IMG/VR virus record: IMGVR_UViG_3300025141_000435
Location: 1-32,527 of that record
DNA length: 32,527 nucleotides
Strand: one strand, 5' to 3'
DNA from: a virus
The notes below the pieces were generated by a model. That model had not been told where the DNA came from and did not search any database. It worked only from the letters and a program-made list of their open reading frames with translations. Position 1 is the first letter of the stretch. Each line of letters begins with the position of its first letter. Of the stretch, positions 14,493 through 23,465 are shown piece after piece. A program made the position numbers and the translations under genes.

Positions 14493-15959
14493 TTAATCCT
14501 CCGATAAAATACGAGCTATATCATATACATCCTTAGCGGCCCAAGCAACAGCTACTCCTGTAGCAACACCACCAGACATGGCTCCACCTATACTACCTAA
14601 TGCTCCTTTAGCAGCTAATTTAGCAGCAAGTTTAACGCCACCTTTTTTCATTATCTTATCAAGGGCCCATTTTATGCCCTTCTCGGATATTTTCTTACTA
14701 ATATTAGAATACATTGTACGTAGGCCAGGAGTACCAACAGCAGCAGAAAGTTCTCCTATTTCCCTACCGACACGTCCACTTTTTTCACCAGCTAAACCGC
14801 CAACAAGGTCACCTAGGGCGCCACCAGCGATATTTGCACCACCATACCATGCACCTGTCTTAGCCATACCTTTGGCTTTTGATAGAATATTTTTAGCAGA
14901 TTCAGGAGCAGCTGCACCAAGAGCTTTGCCCTTTTCAGACAAGTAACTTCCAGTTTTAGAAGCCCAAGTACCTTTAAATCCAGTAGACCTAGCCTTTTTC
15001 ATAGCTTCTTCAGATGCTTTAAATACTTTCTCACCACCAAAAGCTTTTTTTGTTGTACCATATTTTTTCTTAAAAGCTTTAGCATCTAATCCACTACCCT
15101 CAGCTGGAGAATATTTAAACTGACCCTTTTTCTTACCCTTTAGAATTTTAGTTTTATTCTGTTTATATTTACCCCAATCCTTTTCAGCTTGAGCAAGATA
15201 ATCAGCACTAGCAGCCTTATATTGTTTTACACCTTTATAAGCACCATAACCTGCGGCTAAAGGAGAAGCACCCATAGCAATGGATGGTAGGGGAGCTATA
15301 CCTCCACCAGTTTCTCCTGCCTCACCCTTAACGGAGGGTTTATAAAACATACTCCCTATATTAGCAAGTATACCAGTACTTCTATCAGTTGGCTGATATT
15401 GCAAGCCAGTTAAAGGGTCGTTAACATCAAAAGCAGATATATAGTTAGCATATACCTTATCAGCATTATAATATTTATTCATATACCGATTAATATCAGC
15501 ATCGTCACTATTAGGATTATTATTTTTTACTGTTTCCCGTAAAGCATTAAATTTGCCTTTAATGACATTCATATAGCGTTGGTCATTGGCTTTCCTAGCA
15601 TCCATAAAAACAGAAACATTAGCAGAAGCACCGTTAGATAGCTGAGCTTCCTCATACTTCTTAAACCCTTCATTAAAATCAGGTAATGACTTGCCAAAAA
15701 TTGCACCCATATTGCCACCAGAAAGTCCTTCCCAATCATATCCCTCGCCAGAGTATGTCTGCAAAGCATTAACTGAGTTTAATGTACGTCTTTCAGTATC
15801 CATCCGCCACTTATGTTCAGCTTCTTGCATAAGCAATTGAGAATCAGCTCGCTTATTAGCTTGAGCTTGTTGCATCCAACTCATTATCTCACTTGCTACA
15901 TCACCTCCTGTATCTGCCTGCATTGATACACCTGCATTTGAATATATTTTTGCTGCCAT
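14493..15959 (-). CDS. Internal/ejection-type virion protein
   Basis: 488 aa with AAGGAG upstream of its ATG; its stop is one base from the start of the giant gene. The N-terminal 200 residues are helical and polar (S-W-M-Q-Q-A-Q-A-N-K-R at 27-37). A short Gly/Ala stretch near 220-245 is followed by a Lys-rich region (N-K-T-K-I-L-K-G-K-K-K-G). The last 150 residues are Gly/Ala-rich and hydrophobic (for example GGALGDLVGGLAGE and LGSIGGAMSGGVATGVAVAW), typical of phage proteins that enter or cross membranes during DNA delivery. No lytic domain seen. Role inferred from composition and position. Confidence 0.6.
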   Translation of the reverse strand: MAAKIYSNAGVSMQADTGGDVASEIMSWMQQAQANKRADSQLLMQEAEHKWRMDTERRTLNSVNALQTYSGEGYDWEGLSGGNMGAIFGKSLPDFNEGFKKYEEAQLSNGASANVSVFMDARKANDQRYMNVIKGKFNALRETVKNNNPNSDDADINRYMNKYYNADKVYANYISAFDVNDPLTGLQYQPTDRSTGILANIGSMFYKPSVKGEAGETGGGIAPLPSIAMGASPLAAGYGAYKGVKQYKAASADYLAQAEKDWGKYKQNKTKILKGKKKGQFKYSPAEGSGLDAKAFKKKYGTTKKAFGGEKVFKASEEAMKKARSTGFKGTWASKTGSYLSEKGKALGAAAPESAKNILSKAKGMAKTGAWYGGANIAGGALGDLVGGLAGEKSGRVGREIGELSAAVGTPGLRTMYSNISKKISEKGIKWALDKIMKKGGVKLAAKLAAKGALGSIGGAMSGGVATGVAVAWAAKDVYDIARILSED

Positions 15960-15970
15960 ATTATTTCTCC

Positions 15971-17191
15971 TTATGCGTTAACAGCTGAATCCCAGCTAAC
16001 CATATCTTCCCAGAATTGCTGATTATAATCTTCTTGTAAATCTTTAGTTTGAGAAGCTAAGTCAGCTGCTGCTTGTTCTCTCTGGATACCTATTTCTTTT
16101 ATCTGCATTTCTCTATCTGTCGAGCCTGCATTAACCTGACGTTCAGCGTCTTTCATAGCCTGCTTTTGTTGGAATTGCTGAGCAAAATCACCACTTCCTG
16201 CAAAACCTTTCTGGCTTTCAGTCTCCTGAGCCTGTGTTAACATACCAAATAAACCGCTTGACAATTGAGCACCTACATTCTTTTGGCTCATTGTATCGGC
16301 AGCAAAAGCTCCCTCTTCCTTCAATCCTAATTGTGCCCCCTGTCTATTAAAATTATCTAAAGCTTCATTTTGTTTACGGGGGTCATAAGTATCAGTATAA
16401 TCTAAAATATCATCTTTATTTGAGGCCTTTTGCTTCTCTACCGCTGTGTCTATAGAACTCTGCAAAGCATCTGCTCCTTGAAACTTCTTCTCCCCTATCG
16501 ACTTAAACAACGCATTGCCCCCTATTCCTTCTTTAGCTTTCCTATAAAATTCATTTTGCGCCGTCATTTGTTTTCCTATATCTTCCGTGCCTGTTACTAG
16601 CCCAGATAAATCTGCCACAAATGAATTGAATCCAGGCTCTAGCTTAGAATTATATGTGGCTGCAATGCCAGGAGAATCATCAGCCTCATCTTTAGTAAAG
16701 ATACCTGCTATATTTTCATTCTCATATTTACGTCTGAATTTTTCAAACATTGCATGTCTAGAAGCAGCAGTTGCCATTGCCCTATCACGGGCTTTTCTGG
16801 CTTTAGTTTTACCAAATCTACCCCAATCACCTTTCATTGCAGAAGAAAGCCATCCATATTCCCTAAGCCCAGTCTTAGGATTAATAGTACCACTACCTAT
16901 ACTCTGAACCCAAGCCTCTCCAATAGGACCAAGTGTATCTATTGCCCTGGCTTCAGCAGTATTAACATGAGAAGGCTCTCCCTTTACTCTACGTATCTTA
17001 GTATCTCCCCTACGACCCTTGCTAGCTAAGCCAGTATTCTGCCTTATATCAGTTCCTGGTATATGCGTGCCACGTTGTAGATTGCTAGGTTGATTCTGGT
17101 AACTGGAACGTCCAGATGAACGTCTTTTCCTAGGAGTACTATGAAGACTACCCCCTAATTGTTTTGCTAAACTAAGTAAATTAACTGCCAT
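15971..17191 (-). CDS. Internal virion protein, helical
   Basis: 406 aa from the ATG at 17191, preferred over an upstream ATG at 17215 because GGGAGG lies six bases before it and it overlaps the previous stop by one base (TAATG). The N-terminal 50 residues are basic and Ser/Arg-rich, the middle contains several W/G-rich segments, and the last 80 residues are Gln/Ala-rich and coiled-coil-like (Q-F-Q-Q-K-Q-A-M-K-D-A-E-R-Q). No named domain. Position between two Gly-rich proteins and the giant protein suggests the same ejection complex. Confidence 0.6.
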   Translation of the reverse strand: MAVNLLSLAKQLGGSLHSTPRKRRSSGRSSYQNQPSNLQRGTHIPGTDIRQNTGLASKGRRGDTKIRRVKGEPSHVNTAEARAIDTLGPIGEAWVQSIGSGTINPKTGLREYGWLSSAMKGDWGRFGKTKARKARDRAMATAASRHAMFEKFRRKYENENIAGIFTKDEADDSPGIAATYNSKLEPGFNSFVADLSGLVTGTEDIGKQMTAQNEFYRKAKEGIGGNALFKSIGEKKFQGADALQSSIDTAVEKQKASNKDDILDYTDTYDPRKQNEALDNFNRQGAQLGLKEEGAFAADTMSQKNVGAQLSSGLFGMLTQAQETESQKGFAGSGDFAQQFQQKQAMKDAERQVNAGSTDREMQIKEIGIQREQAAADLASQTKDLQEDYNQQFWEDMVSWDSAVNA

Positions 17192-18135
17192 TATTGGCCT
17201 CCCATCATTTGCCAAACTTCCTCATCTATTGTATCGTCTTTAGCCCATCCAGAACTTATGTATTGTTGCACTCTCTGCTTCATAACTGGGTCTACATTCG
17301 CATATACTCCAGTATCAGGAACTCCTCCAGATATAATATCTAATATATTGCTACCGCCACCTTCTAATATACCCCCTGGAGAATCTCCAGATTGAGCAGT
17401 ATACTCAGGTTGCCCTGTTTGAGAGCCCATCAATCCACCAAGCCACCCTTCGCCTGCGGGTTGACCTCCAGGAAGCATACCACCTGCTAAGAACTTATCT
17501 GCAGCACCATACACACCTTTGCCAACTTTACCCATACCACCTAACACCTTGCCAAGTCCCCCGCCTCCAGTCAAAGGCTGTGCAGCAGAGCCAATCCATT
17601 GTCCATCTAGCATCATACCAGCCTTACCAGTAGCTTTTTCTATTACACCGCCTCCAGGAACCTTAGTAACTGCGCTTCCACCCATTCCAGGCATGCCCAT
17701 ATATTTACCAAGCTCTCCCAAGCCACCTGCTTTAAAGGCTTCTATACCTCCAGCGATATTACCTGCTGAAAACGCACCAGTAGCAGCTCCTTTTAGGACA
17801 CTCATACCTTCTTGCTGAGCCATCTGGTCAGCAATATTACTACGACTTGTCTGTAGGAACTTGCCACCATATAAAGATTCTTGTCCACCCTTACTAGCTC
17901 CACCTATTTTACTACCAATCAAAGTTCCTAGCCCACCTCCAATAGCTCCAGCAAGCGCCAAACTAGCACCGCCAGTAACAGGAGCAAGAGCAACACCTAC
18001 TACAGCACCAAGTAATCCACCAATACCCCCTCCAAAGCTCTTTGCTTTAGATAGCTCTGCAGCCTGTTTGCCAAGCTTTGAACTTTCCTTTTTAACATCT
18101 CTCTCTAATATTGAACTTGCTAATTTAATGCCCAT
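17191..18135 (-). CDS. Gly-rich internal virion/membrane-active protein
   Basis: 314 aa, about a quarter glycine. Residues 34-80 make a hydrophobic hairpin with many small residues (G-I-G-G-L-L-G-A-V-V-G-V-A-L-A-P, then S-L-A-L-A-G-A-I-G-G-G-L-G-T-L-I-G), the type found in phage ejection and pore-forming internal proteins. A long low-complexity Gly stretch follows and the last 40 residues are polar and acidic. GGGA lies upstream of the ATG. Function by composition and context only. Confidence 0.6.
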   Translation of the reverse strand: MGIKLASSILERDVKKESSKLGKQAAELSKAKSFGGGIGGLLGAVVGVALAPVTGGASLALAGAIGGGLGTLIGSKIGGASKGGQESLYGGKFLQTSRSNIADQMAQQEGMSVLKGAATGAFSAGNIAGGIEAFKAGGLGELGKYMGMPGMGGSAVTKVPGGGVIEKATGKAGMMLDGQWIGSAAQPLTGGGGLGKVLGGMGKVGKGVYGAADKFLAGGMLPGGQPAGEGWLGGLMGSQTGQPEYTAQSGDSPGGILEGGGSNILDIISGGVPDTGVYANVDPVMKQRVQQYISSGWAKDDTIDEEVWQMMGGQ

Positions 18136-18171
18136 AACTTATTCCCTGTATTTTAATCAATCTTAACACTA

Positions 18172-18858
18172 TTATGATTGCCTTCCTAAGACATCACTAT
18201 CCGTCATTCCTTCAATTATTCTTTCAGGAGTTAATACTGGTACTATTGTAATATACCCACCCCTTACATAATGTTCAGAAGTGGCATGGTAACCCCCATG
18301 CACGCTATACACCCCAATTGATAAATAATGGTCATCACTTGCCTGAACGCCGCCACTCAAGGAAAATTCAGTATTGGCAGTGCCAGTTCCCAATGTAAGG
18401 CCAGCACCAGGTACAGACAAGTTACCTTCGTAAACAGTAACCGTAGGAAGGTCTACGCTCCCATATTCAAGCACATATATATGAGCCTTAATAGCTATAA
18501 AACCAATAGGAACGGCTACGCTGACAGCTAACTGATTGCTAGCACTACTATTAACAAATGAAAGATACCCAAATAAAGCGTTATATTGAATATCCTCCGA
18601 GCCAGCAGTAATCCCATGCGCAAAATCAGATGGCATAAGCCTTATCTTCGAAGAGCTACCATGCCAGCCGTCTAAAGAGAATTCACTAGGTCTAAATTTA
18701 AACCATCTACCTTGTCCCTTTACAAATAAAATAGCACCCAAACCAGATGTCTGTAGTTGCATATCGCCATCATCTCCTGTGCTAGATATAGGAGCTTGGG
18801 TTACAATTTGTACCTTATTGCCCTTTTGATGCGATAATCTTCTACTATTTCTATCCAT
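18172..18858 (-). CDS. Minor virion protein (tail or fiber)
   Basis: 228 aa; its ATG overlaps the previous stop by one base (TAATG). Near residue 30 the pattern G-D-M-Q-L-Q-T-S-G-L-G-A-I-L-F-V-K then W-F-K-F resembles a short motif common in phage tail and fiber proteins. The remainder is rich in beta-forming residues, with G-G-Y and H-Y-V-R-G-G-Y segments near the end. No catalytic site. Likely a tail-associated protein working with the 785-aa protein encoded just upstream in the operon. Confidence 0.5.
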   Translation of the reverse strand: MDRNSRRLSHQKGNKVQIVTQAPISSTGDDGDMQLQTSGLGAILFVKGQGRWFKFRPSEFSLDGWHGSSSKIRLMPSDFAHGITAGSEDIQYNALFGYLSFVNSSASNQLAVSVAVPIGFIAIKAHIYVLEYGSVDLPTVTVYEGNLSVPGAGLTLGTGTANTEFSLSGGVQASDDHYLSIGVYSVHGGYHATSEHYVRGGYITIVPVLTPERIIEGMTDSDVLGRQS

Positions 18859-21215
18859 TATTTAATACTCTTTTGTCTAAAAACAAAGGTTATATCATTA
18901 ATCATAAAATTGGTAGCACAAGTACCAGTTAGCCTTAATTGGCAAGAATAGATATCATTAGCATCAGTAGTAGATGGCTTAAGTTCTAACCTAGTCCATA
19001 CTGAAACGCTGCCAAAGCCGGCTGTAAATCCATAATCTGTAGTTCCTCCATTGGTACGATAATTTTCAGTGATACCACTACCATCGCCTTTATAAGTAAC
19101 ATAAATCTTATATAATTTCTTACGTACTGCTGGCTCACCAAAGTCAATATCTTTAGTAGCAATTACAATAGCAGGGGCTCCGCTAGCAGGGGTATCAGCC
19201 CATTTATCTATTTCAGTACCAGTCTCATTGTATATCAAAAGACTACCATCTACAGGGTCATTAATAAAGTTAGAACCCGTCTCCCCATCAGCTACCATAT
19301 TTGCTGAAAAAGTCCAACTTTTAGTTACCATGTCATAGACATAAGCATTGTCAAGAACTGTGGAATCATTAGTTCCATTAAGCACTATTAATTGACGTTT
19401 AAAGGGATTAAAGCCTATACGGTGAAAATTCTCAGCACTAATAAAACTACTCCAAGTAGATTGATTAATCTTACGCATACCTTGGTCTTCAAGCAAATCA
19501 GTTACTTGCTGTCCATCATACATATAACATCCATTCTGATTAGCCCAAGCAACCCCATAATCCGTTCTACAAGCAGCTCCTGGATTAGTAATACCTTTAA
19601 ACTTATGTTCCGCTTCTAAGTATTCACTATTACCAGATACATTAATTATATAGCAAGTATTCTTCTTAAACTGCAATATTCTATCGGCATATTCAACCAG
19701 AGCCACAATATCATCCCCGTCATGTATAGCAACATCAATATTATTAATACTAGGAAACTTGTCAAACTGATTAACTGGAGATTTGAGCATCCTATCTCCA
19801 TGTATTACACCATCCTGTTTAATATTGCCTAAATATACCCTTCTATTGGCTACAACGGATGCCTTATAGGCATCAACTTTGATTATATCTCCCGATGAAT
19901 GACCATTTAATACATCATATTGTAAAAATCTAGGTGGATTAGTCCATCTATTATCCGTACTAATATTTATAGTAGCGTGGTCAACAGTTCCTGCCTCCTT
20001 CCAGGGGCTATATCCTTGAGACCCTCCTCCTGCGCCATCCACCCCAATCACTTTTGTTCCCTTTGCAAAGTCTATATCAAAAATTTGCCATAAAGTAGTG
20101 TAGCCATCCTCATTAGATGCCCAATAAACCCTTAATCCACTAATTCTTGGGTTGCCTACTGCTGTTGTAGCACCAACAGCATCAGCTCCAAAATTATAAA
20201 GCGTCCCATCATTATAATTAACCTTAACCACAGGAGCTAAATAAAGGGCTATATTTTCACCTGTTTCATTATGAGTTTCTCCATTAGTAAACTTCAATTC
20301 AGATTGAACAGTTGCTCCGTCATAATCATCATCAGTATGTAATAAATCAGAACCCCACATTTGCAATAGCTGGGGCAAGCTTTCTTGCGTATGATTATCA
20401 TACATAGTGGTAATATAAAACTTATACCTAGTTGTAGTAGTAGGCATCCAAGTGCCAGTACCATTTCCATCATCGTCTTCATCAAATTCTAAGCAGAATC
20501 CCCACCTTTGCCCAGACGCACCGGTAGCAGTGGCGCCGCCATTATAATCAGCATCAAGAGTTGTAACACTACCATTATTGAAATTATAAAAGTCTGGAGA
20601 ACTATCCCCATTATTACCCATAAGAGCATTCTTGCAATGATAAGTAAGCGAAGTAGCTTCTTGGTAAACTTCAAAAGCCCCCGCTATCTCTGAATCTTGC
20701 GTTGCCCATTGTTCGGCTACAGAAGCTATCGAATCATTGGCTGGACTACAATACGTCTTAGGACTAATATACCCCCTCCATACAGGAACTTCTCCTCCAT
20801 CATATACATCAGCATCTGCTATTCTAAGAGCTCCATCTACATAATACATGGCAGGCCCCTTATCTCCTATAGTACAAGCTATAGTAGCAGTTTCACCATT
20901 TTCTCCTATACCTCTAATAGTATTACCATCTTCAACAAGATAATATGTTTGTCCAGGAGCGGCAGGAGTAACGCCATCATTAAGGAATCCAGTATGGTCA
21001 GTACTACATGCAAAAAGCCCATTACCCTGTCCTGTAATATTTCCAGCTAAATCTTTGCGTTGAGTCTGAACATCGCCAAGTACTATAATCTTCCCCATTT
21101 CATCGACAGCAACATTCTGCAATTCAGCAAACTGATTATCCCCAATATCTCGGGCGTCAGCATCATTGTTTATACCACCATCAAAACGGAGTATCTTATA
21201 AGTACGCTTAGACAT
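18858..21215 (-). CDS. Tail/nozzle-like beta-propeller protein
   Basis: 785 aa. The start (R-F-D-G-G-I-N-N-D-A-D-A-R-D-I, then Q-F-A-E-L-Q-N-V-A-V-D) is the pattern of podoviral tail proteins of the T7 gp12 / P22 gp10 type, which close the tail below the connector. The body is beta-rich with repeated Y-x-x-D-G and W segments expected of propeller blades (A-D-R-I-L-Q-F-K-K-N-T, then A-W-A-N-Q-N-G-C-Y-M-Y-D-G, then A-Y-V-Y-D-M-V-T-K-S-W). Length fits this class. The family call is from pattern, so other large beta-propeller tail proteins remain possible. Confidence 0.55.
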   Translation of the reverse strand: MSKRTYKILRFDGGINNDADARDIGDNQFAELQNVAVDEMGKIIVLGDVQTQRKDLAGNITGQGNGLFACSTDHTGFLNDGVTPAAPGQTYYLVEDGNTIRGIGENGETATIACTIGDKGPAMYYVDGALRIADADVYDGGEVPVWRGYISPKTYCSPANDSIASVAEQWATQDSEIAGAFEVYQEATSLTYHCKNALMGNNGDSSPDFYNFNNGSVTTLDADYNGGATATGASGQRWGFCLEFDEDDDGNGTGTWMPTTTTRYKFYITTMYDNHTQESLPQLLQMWGSDLLHTDDDYDGATVQSELKFTNGETHNETGENIALYLAPVVKVNYNDGTLYNFGADAVGATTAVGNPRISGLRVYWASNEDGYTTLWQIFDIDFAKGTKVIGVDGAGGGSQGYSPWKEAGTVDHATINISTDNRWTNPPRFLQYDVLNGHSSGDIIKVDAYKASVVANRRVYLGNIKQDGVIHGDRMLKSPVNQFDKFPSINNIDVAIHDGDDIVALVEYADRILQFKKNTCYIINVSGNSEYLEAEHKFKGITNPGAACRTDYGVAWANQNGCYMYDGQQVTDLLEDQGMRKINQSTWSSFISAENFHRIGFNPFKRQLIVLNGTNDSTVLDNAYVYDMVTKSWTFSANMVADGETGSNFINDPVDGSLLIYNETGTEIDKWADTPASGAPAIVIATKDIDFGEPAVRKKLYKIYVTYKGDGSGITENYRTNGGTTDYGFTAGFGSVSVWTRLELKPSTTDANDIYSCQLRLTGTCATNFMINDITFVFRQKSIK

Positions 21216-21218
21216 TAA

Positions 21219-21848
21219 TTAATATCTATTACTTTTATCAAAGCCTTCTTTATTAGCACCACTTGGCTCATAATCTTCGAATCCTTCAGAACGCTCTCCA
21301 AATTTTCCTCCACGCATTGCCCTGAGATTCTTTTGGCTGGAACCTAGTAATTTACCAAGCATTCCACCTAGACCCGGCCCCAAACCCTCACCTACACCCA
21401 TTATAGGCCTCTCAGGAGGCATATCTTGTAAATTACGAAGAGATGATTCTGTTCTTGGTCCGAATATAGCATCCTCTTTCAGGGGAAGATTCTCATAATC
21501 ACCTATCTCAGACTTATTTAAAAGCTTTTGCAACTTTAGAACATCTTCTCCACTTTCGGGACTAAATTGTTGACCAAAATTACGAGCTCGTTCAACGGGA
21601 CTTAATCGCTCTTCTTCGCGCAATCTATCCATATCCCCCTGCATTGCTCTTTTCATTAAATGTTCTCCCATTCTATATGCCATTATTTTTTCTCCTTTTT
21701 CCATGATGTGTTTGTGGTCCACTTCACAGTATTCTGGGCAACTGTAACCACCCATTGGATTGTTGTCGAGGTTTTTGCCCAATTCTCCGAATAACACGAA
21801 TAATATGAATAAGTATAAATTTTCTACCCCTTCAAAGTGTATCCCCAT
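21219..21848 (-). CDS. Membrane segment plus peptidoglycan-binding-like protein
   Basis: 209 aa if started at 21848. A second in-frame ATG at 21683 (154 aa) has AAGGAG eight bases upstream and may be the main start. The long form adds one membrane segment (LYLFILFVLFGEL) and a C-x-x-x-C-x-x-D-H-K-H motif. The shared part holds a peptidoglycan-binding-like pattern (V-L-K-L-Q-K-L-L, then E-D-A-I-F-G-P-R-T-E-S-S-L-R-N-L-Q) at about 104-141 of the long form, then a Gly-rich stretch and a charged tail. It overlaps the phosphoesterase gene by 25 bases in the long form. It may be a virion cell-wall-binding protein. Confidence 0.6.
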   Translation of the reverse strand: MGIHFEGVENLYLFILFVLFGELGKNLDNNPMGGYSCPEYCEVDHKHIMEKGEKIMAYRMGEHLMKRAMQGDMDRLREEERLSPVERARNFGQQFSPESGEDVLKLQKLLNKSEIGDYENLPLKEDAIFGPRTESSLRNLQDMPPERPIMGVGEGLGPGLGGMLGKLLGSSQKNLRAMRGGKFGERSEGFEDYEPSGANKEGFDKSNRY

Positions 21849-22600
21849 AATGTTGCCTTTCCATCCACTATCTTGACCGGAGTAACACTGAAGTTACCAC
21901 CCGAATAATAATCAACGATAGCGAAGGCATGCACCCATTGATGAGGTCTACCCTTTAGCCATTTATTTTTCTCACTTGACATATCTTTCAAACAACCTAT
22001 AGACCAAGCTTCTATGGGCCCGTTAAGGCCTGTCATTCCCATCATCTGCATTGAATGATAATGTCCATATAGAATTGAAACGCCAAGCTTTCTCAAGTGA
22101 TTTGCAGTATGATATTGACCACCATAATGATGACCATGATAAAAATGCAATTTACCTATTTTAAAATAATCTCCAGGTTTATATAATTTATAACCCCGTT
22201 CTTTAATATTACTTACCGCTTCAAACGTATAATTAGTTAAGTAAGGATGGGCCTCTACAAAAAAGGAAAGCCATTCTTCGTGGTTGCCCATACAGAATCG
22301 CTTATCCTGCACTTTTACCTTATCTAAACTATCATCAATCTCGTCAAAAAGCTCATTAGTTGCCTTGATATCTGCATCTATACTAGGTACAAGATATTCT
22401 AAAGGCGGTTTTTTCTTGTTCTTCCACTGCCAATGTGAGACAGAACCCCACTCTGAAAAGTCGCCAAGGTCTATATAGCCATCTGGCTGTAGTACCTCTA
22501 TTGCCTGTTTCACGACAGAGATTGCTTTCTTGTCGTGCAATGGAGTATGTTTATCGGGAGTTACGATATATCGCTTAACAACTCCCTTATCACTACCCAT
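21824..22600 (-). CDS. Calcineurin-like metallophosphoesterase
   Basis: 258 aa, GGGAGAT just before the ATG. All five metal-binding blocks are present in order: D16-x-H18, G-D47, G-N-H107-E, H155-G-H and G-H180-x-H182. Members cleave phosphate esters (proteins, nucleotides or nucleic acid 2',3'-cyclic ends) with two metals. Substrate cannot be read from the sequence. Phage members are often early genes; this one lies inside the virion operon between a zinc-ribbon protein and a cell-wall-binding-like protein, so it is expressed late. Confidence 0.9.
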   Translation of the reverse strand: MGSDKGVVKRYIVTPDKHTPLHDKKAISVVKQAIEVLQPDGYIDLGDFSEWGSVSHWQWKNKKKPPLEYLVPSIDADIKATNELFDEIDDSLDKVKVQDKRFCMGNHEEWLSFFVEAHPYLTNYTFEAVSNIKERGYKLYKPGDYFKIGKLHFYHGHHYGGQYHTANHLRKLGVSILYGHYHSMQMMGMTGLNGPIEAWSIGCLKDMSSEKNKWLKGRPHQWVHAFAIVDYYSGGNFSVTPVKIVDGKATLWGYTLKG

Positions 22601-22608
22601 ATATCTCC

Positions 22609-22968
22609 CTAATTAAATTCATCTTTCGGTGGGTCGCCTTCCTCCCAATCTGCAGGATTAACCCATACATCTTTTAGGCCATCAAATTGGCCTTCAAGCC
22701 AGTCTTGGTCATATTTTAAATGCAAAGCACTACATTGTTCGCATTCATAAAAGACTGGCTTACTATATATTCCAAGGATAGATAGATTAGAAAAAGAATG
22801 TCCACCACAGACATAACATTCATTGGGGACATCATGATATACGTGCCTATTGCTAAGACCAATCTCCTTAAGCAGGGCATGCGGATTGTCAATTAACGAC
22901 CATAGACCAAATATAGCCGCTACTTTATCGCCTATAAGCTTTCCAAAACCTTCCTTATTTTTTTCCAA
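22609..22968 (-). CDS. Zinc-ribbon hypothetical protein
   Basis: 119 aa from a TTG start preceded by GGATGG, a weak site. Two CxxC knuckles, C-Y-V-C-G-G near 52-57 and C-E-Q-C near 76-79, form a zinc ribbon. The N-terminus is amphipathic and the C-terminus very acidic (W-E-E-G-D-P-P-K-D-E). It lies eight bases upstream of the phosphoesterase start and could be its partner, which is a guess from position. Confidence 0.6.
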   Translation of the reverse strand: MEKNKEGFGKLIGDKVAAIFGLWSLIDNPHALLKEIGLSNRHVYHDVPNECYVCGGHSFSNLSILGIYSKPVFYECEQCSALHLKYDQDWLEGQFDGLKDVWVNPADWEEGDPPKDEFN

Positions 22969-22994
22969 ATTATACCATCCATTTCTATGAGCAT

Positions 22995-23141
22995 TTATTT
23001 CTTTCCTATCGCCTTCTTAATGCCACCCCAAACGATATCTAAAAGAATATCATCATATGATATTGGTGTTATCTTTACTATCTTCTCCAGCATCCAAAAC
23101 ATTGCAATGCAAAGTGTCCAGTTGTTAATAATCCAATCCAT
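22995..23141 (-). CDS. Small membrane-associated phage protein (48 aa)
   Basis: 48 aa; ATG overlaps the previous stop by one base (TAATG) and GGAG lies upstream. Hydrophobic N-terminus (WTLCIAMFWMLEKIVKI) then T-P-x-x-Y-D-D-I-L-L-D-I and a basic end. Similar tiny proteins occur beside holins in phages as I recall, but the function is unknown. Adjacent to the holin candidate. Confidence 0.6.
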   Translation of the reverse strand: MDWIINNWTLCIAMFWMLEKIVKITPISYDDILLDIVWGGIKKAIGKK

Positions 23142-23287
23142 TATTTAAGCTCCTTCTTTATTTTAATTATAAGGTACATTAATGTGGCAATACCCACACA
23201 TAAACTTATTACTTCCGGTAGCCATCCACTAATAGATAACCACCATCCCCCGATTCCAGCTCCTGTCGTTTTCAAAGTATCAATCAT
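23141..23287 (-). CDS. Holin candidate (48 aa)
   Basis: 48 aa from the ATG at 23287, with AAAGGA eight to ten bases upstream; the in-frame extension to 23347 has no ribosome site and is just another reading of the gene before it. A Gly/Trp-rich hydrophobic start (TTGAGIGGWWLSISGWL) is followed by a strong membrane helix (VISLCVGIATLMYLIIKI) and the basic end KIKKELK. Size, single or double membrane span and charged tail fit a small phage holin, which would open the inner membrane at lysis. No endolysin is identified in the window. Confidence 0.55.
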   Translation of the reverse strand: MIDTLKTTGAGIGGWWLSISGWLPEVISLCVGIATLMYLIIKIKKELK

Positions 23288-23288
23288 T

Positions 23289-23465
23289 TTACGTTTCCTT
23301 TGTCCATGCCGAGGCAGATTTAGTTTCCTTTGTCCAAAAAATAGCATTCCACATTCGTGTAGCTGCGAAAGTTAAAGCATTTGTTGCATCTGGCCTTGTC
23401 GCAGAAATAGACCATGTTTCCCCAAGATTCTTTTGCCCTGTATTATGTTCACGCTTCCAGGCCAT
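23289..23465 (-). CDS. Small Trp-rich protein with W-T-K-E-T repeat
   Basis: 58 aa; ATG overlaps the stop of the adaptor-like gene by one base (TAATG) and the stop lies one base from the holin start. The C-terminus carries two copies of W-T-K-E-T ten residues apart, encoded by a 14-base direct repeat. The second copy also contains the AAAGGA used as ribosome site by the holin gene. No domain recognised. Confidence 0.6.
   Translation of the reverse strand: MAWKREHNTGQKNLGETWSISATRPDATNALTFAATRMWNAIFWTKETKSASAWTKET
23293..23336. repeat. 14-base direct repeat
   Basis: GTTTCCTTTGTCCA occurs at 23293-23306 and 23323-23336, exactly 30 bases apart, so the reading frame of the small Trp-rich gene is kept and the repeat encodes W-T-K-E-T twice. 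Confidence 0.85.

Noticed and set aside
17192-17215. Eight-residue N-terminal extension of the 406-aa internal protein
   Set aside because: The start at 17191 has GGGAGG at correct spacing and the TAATG overlap; the earlier ATG has neither.
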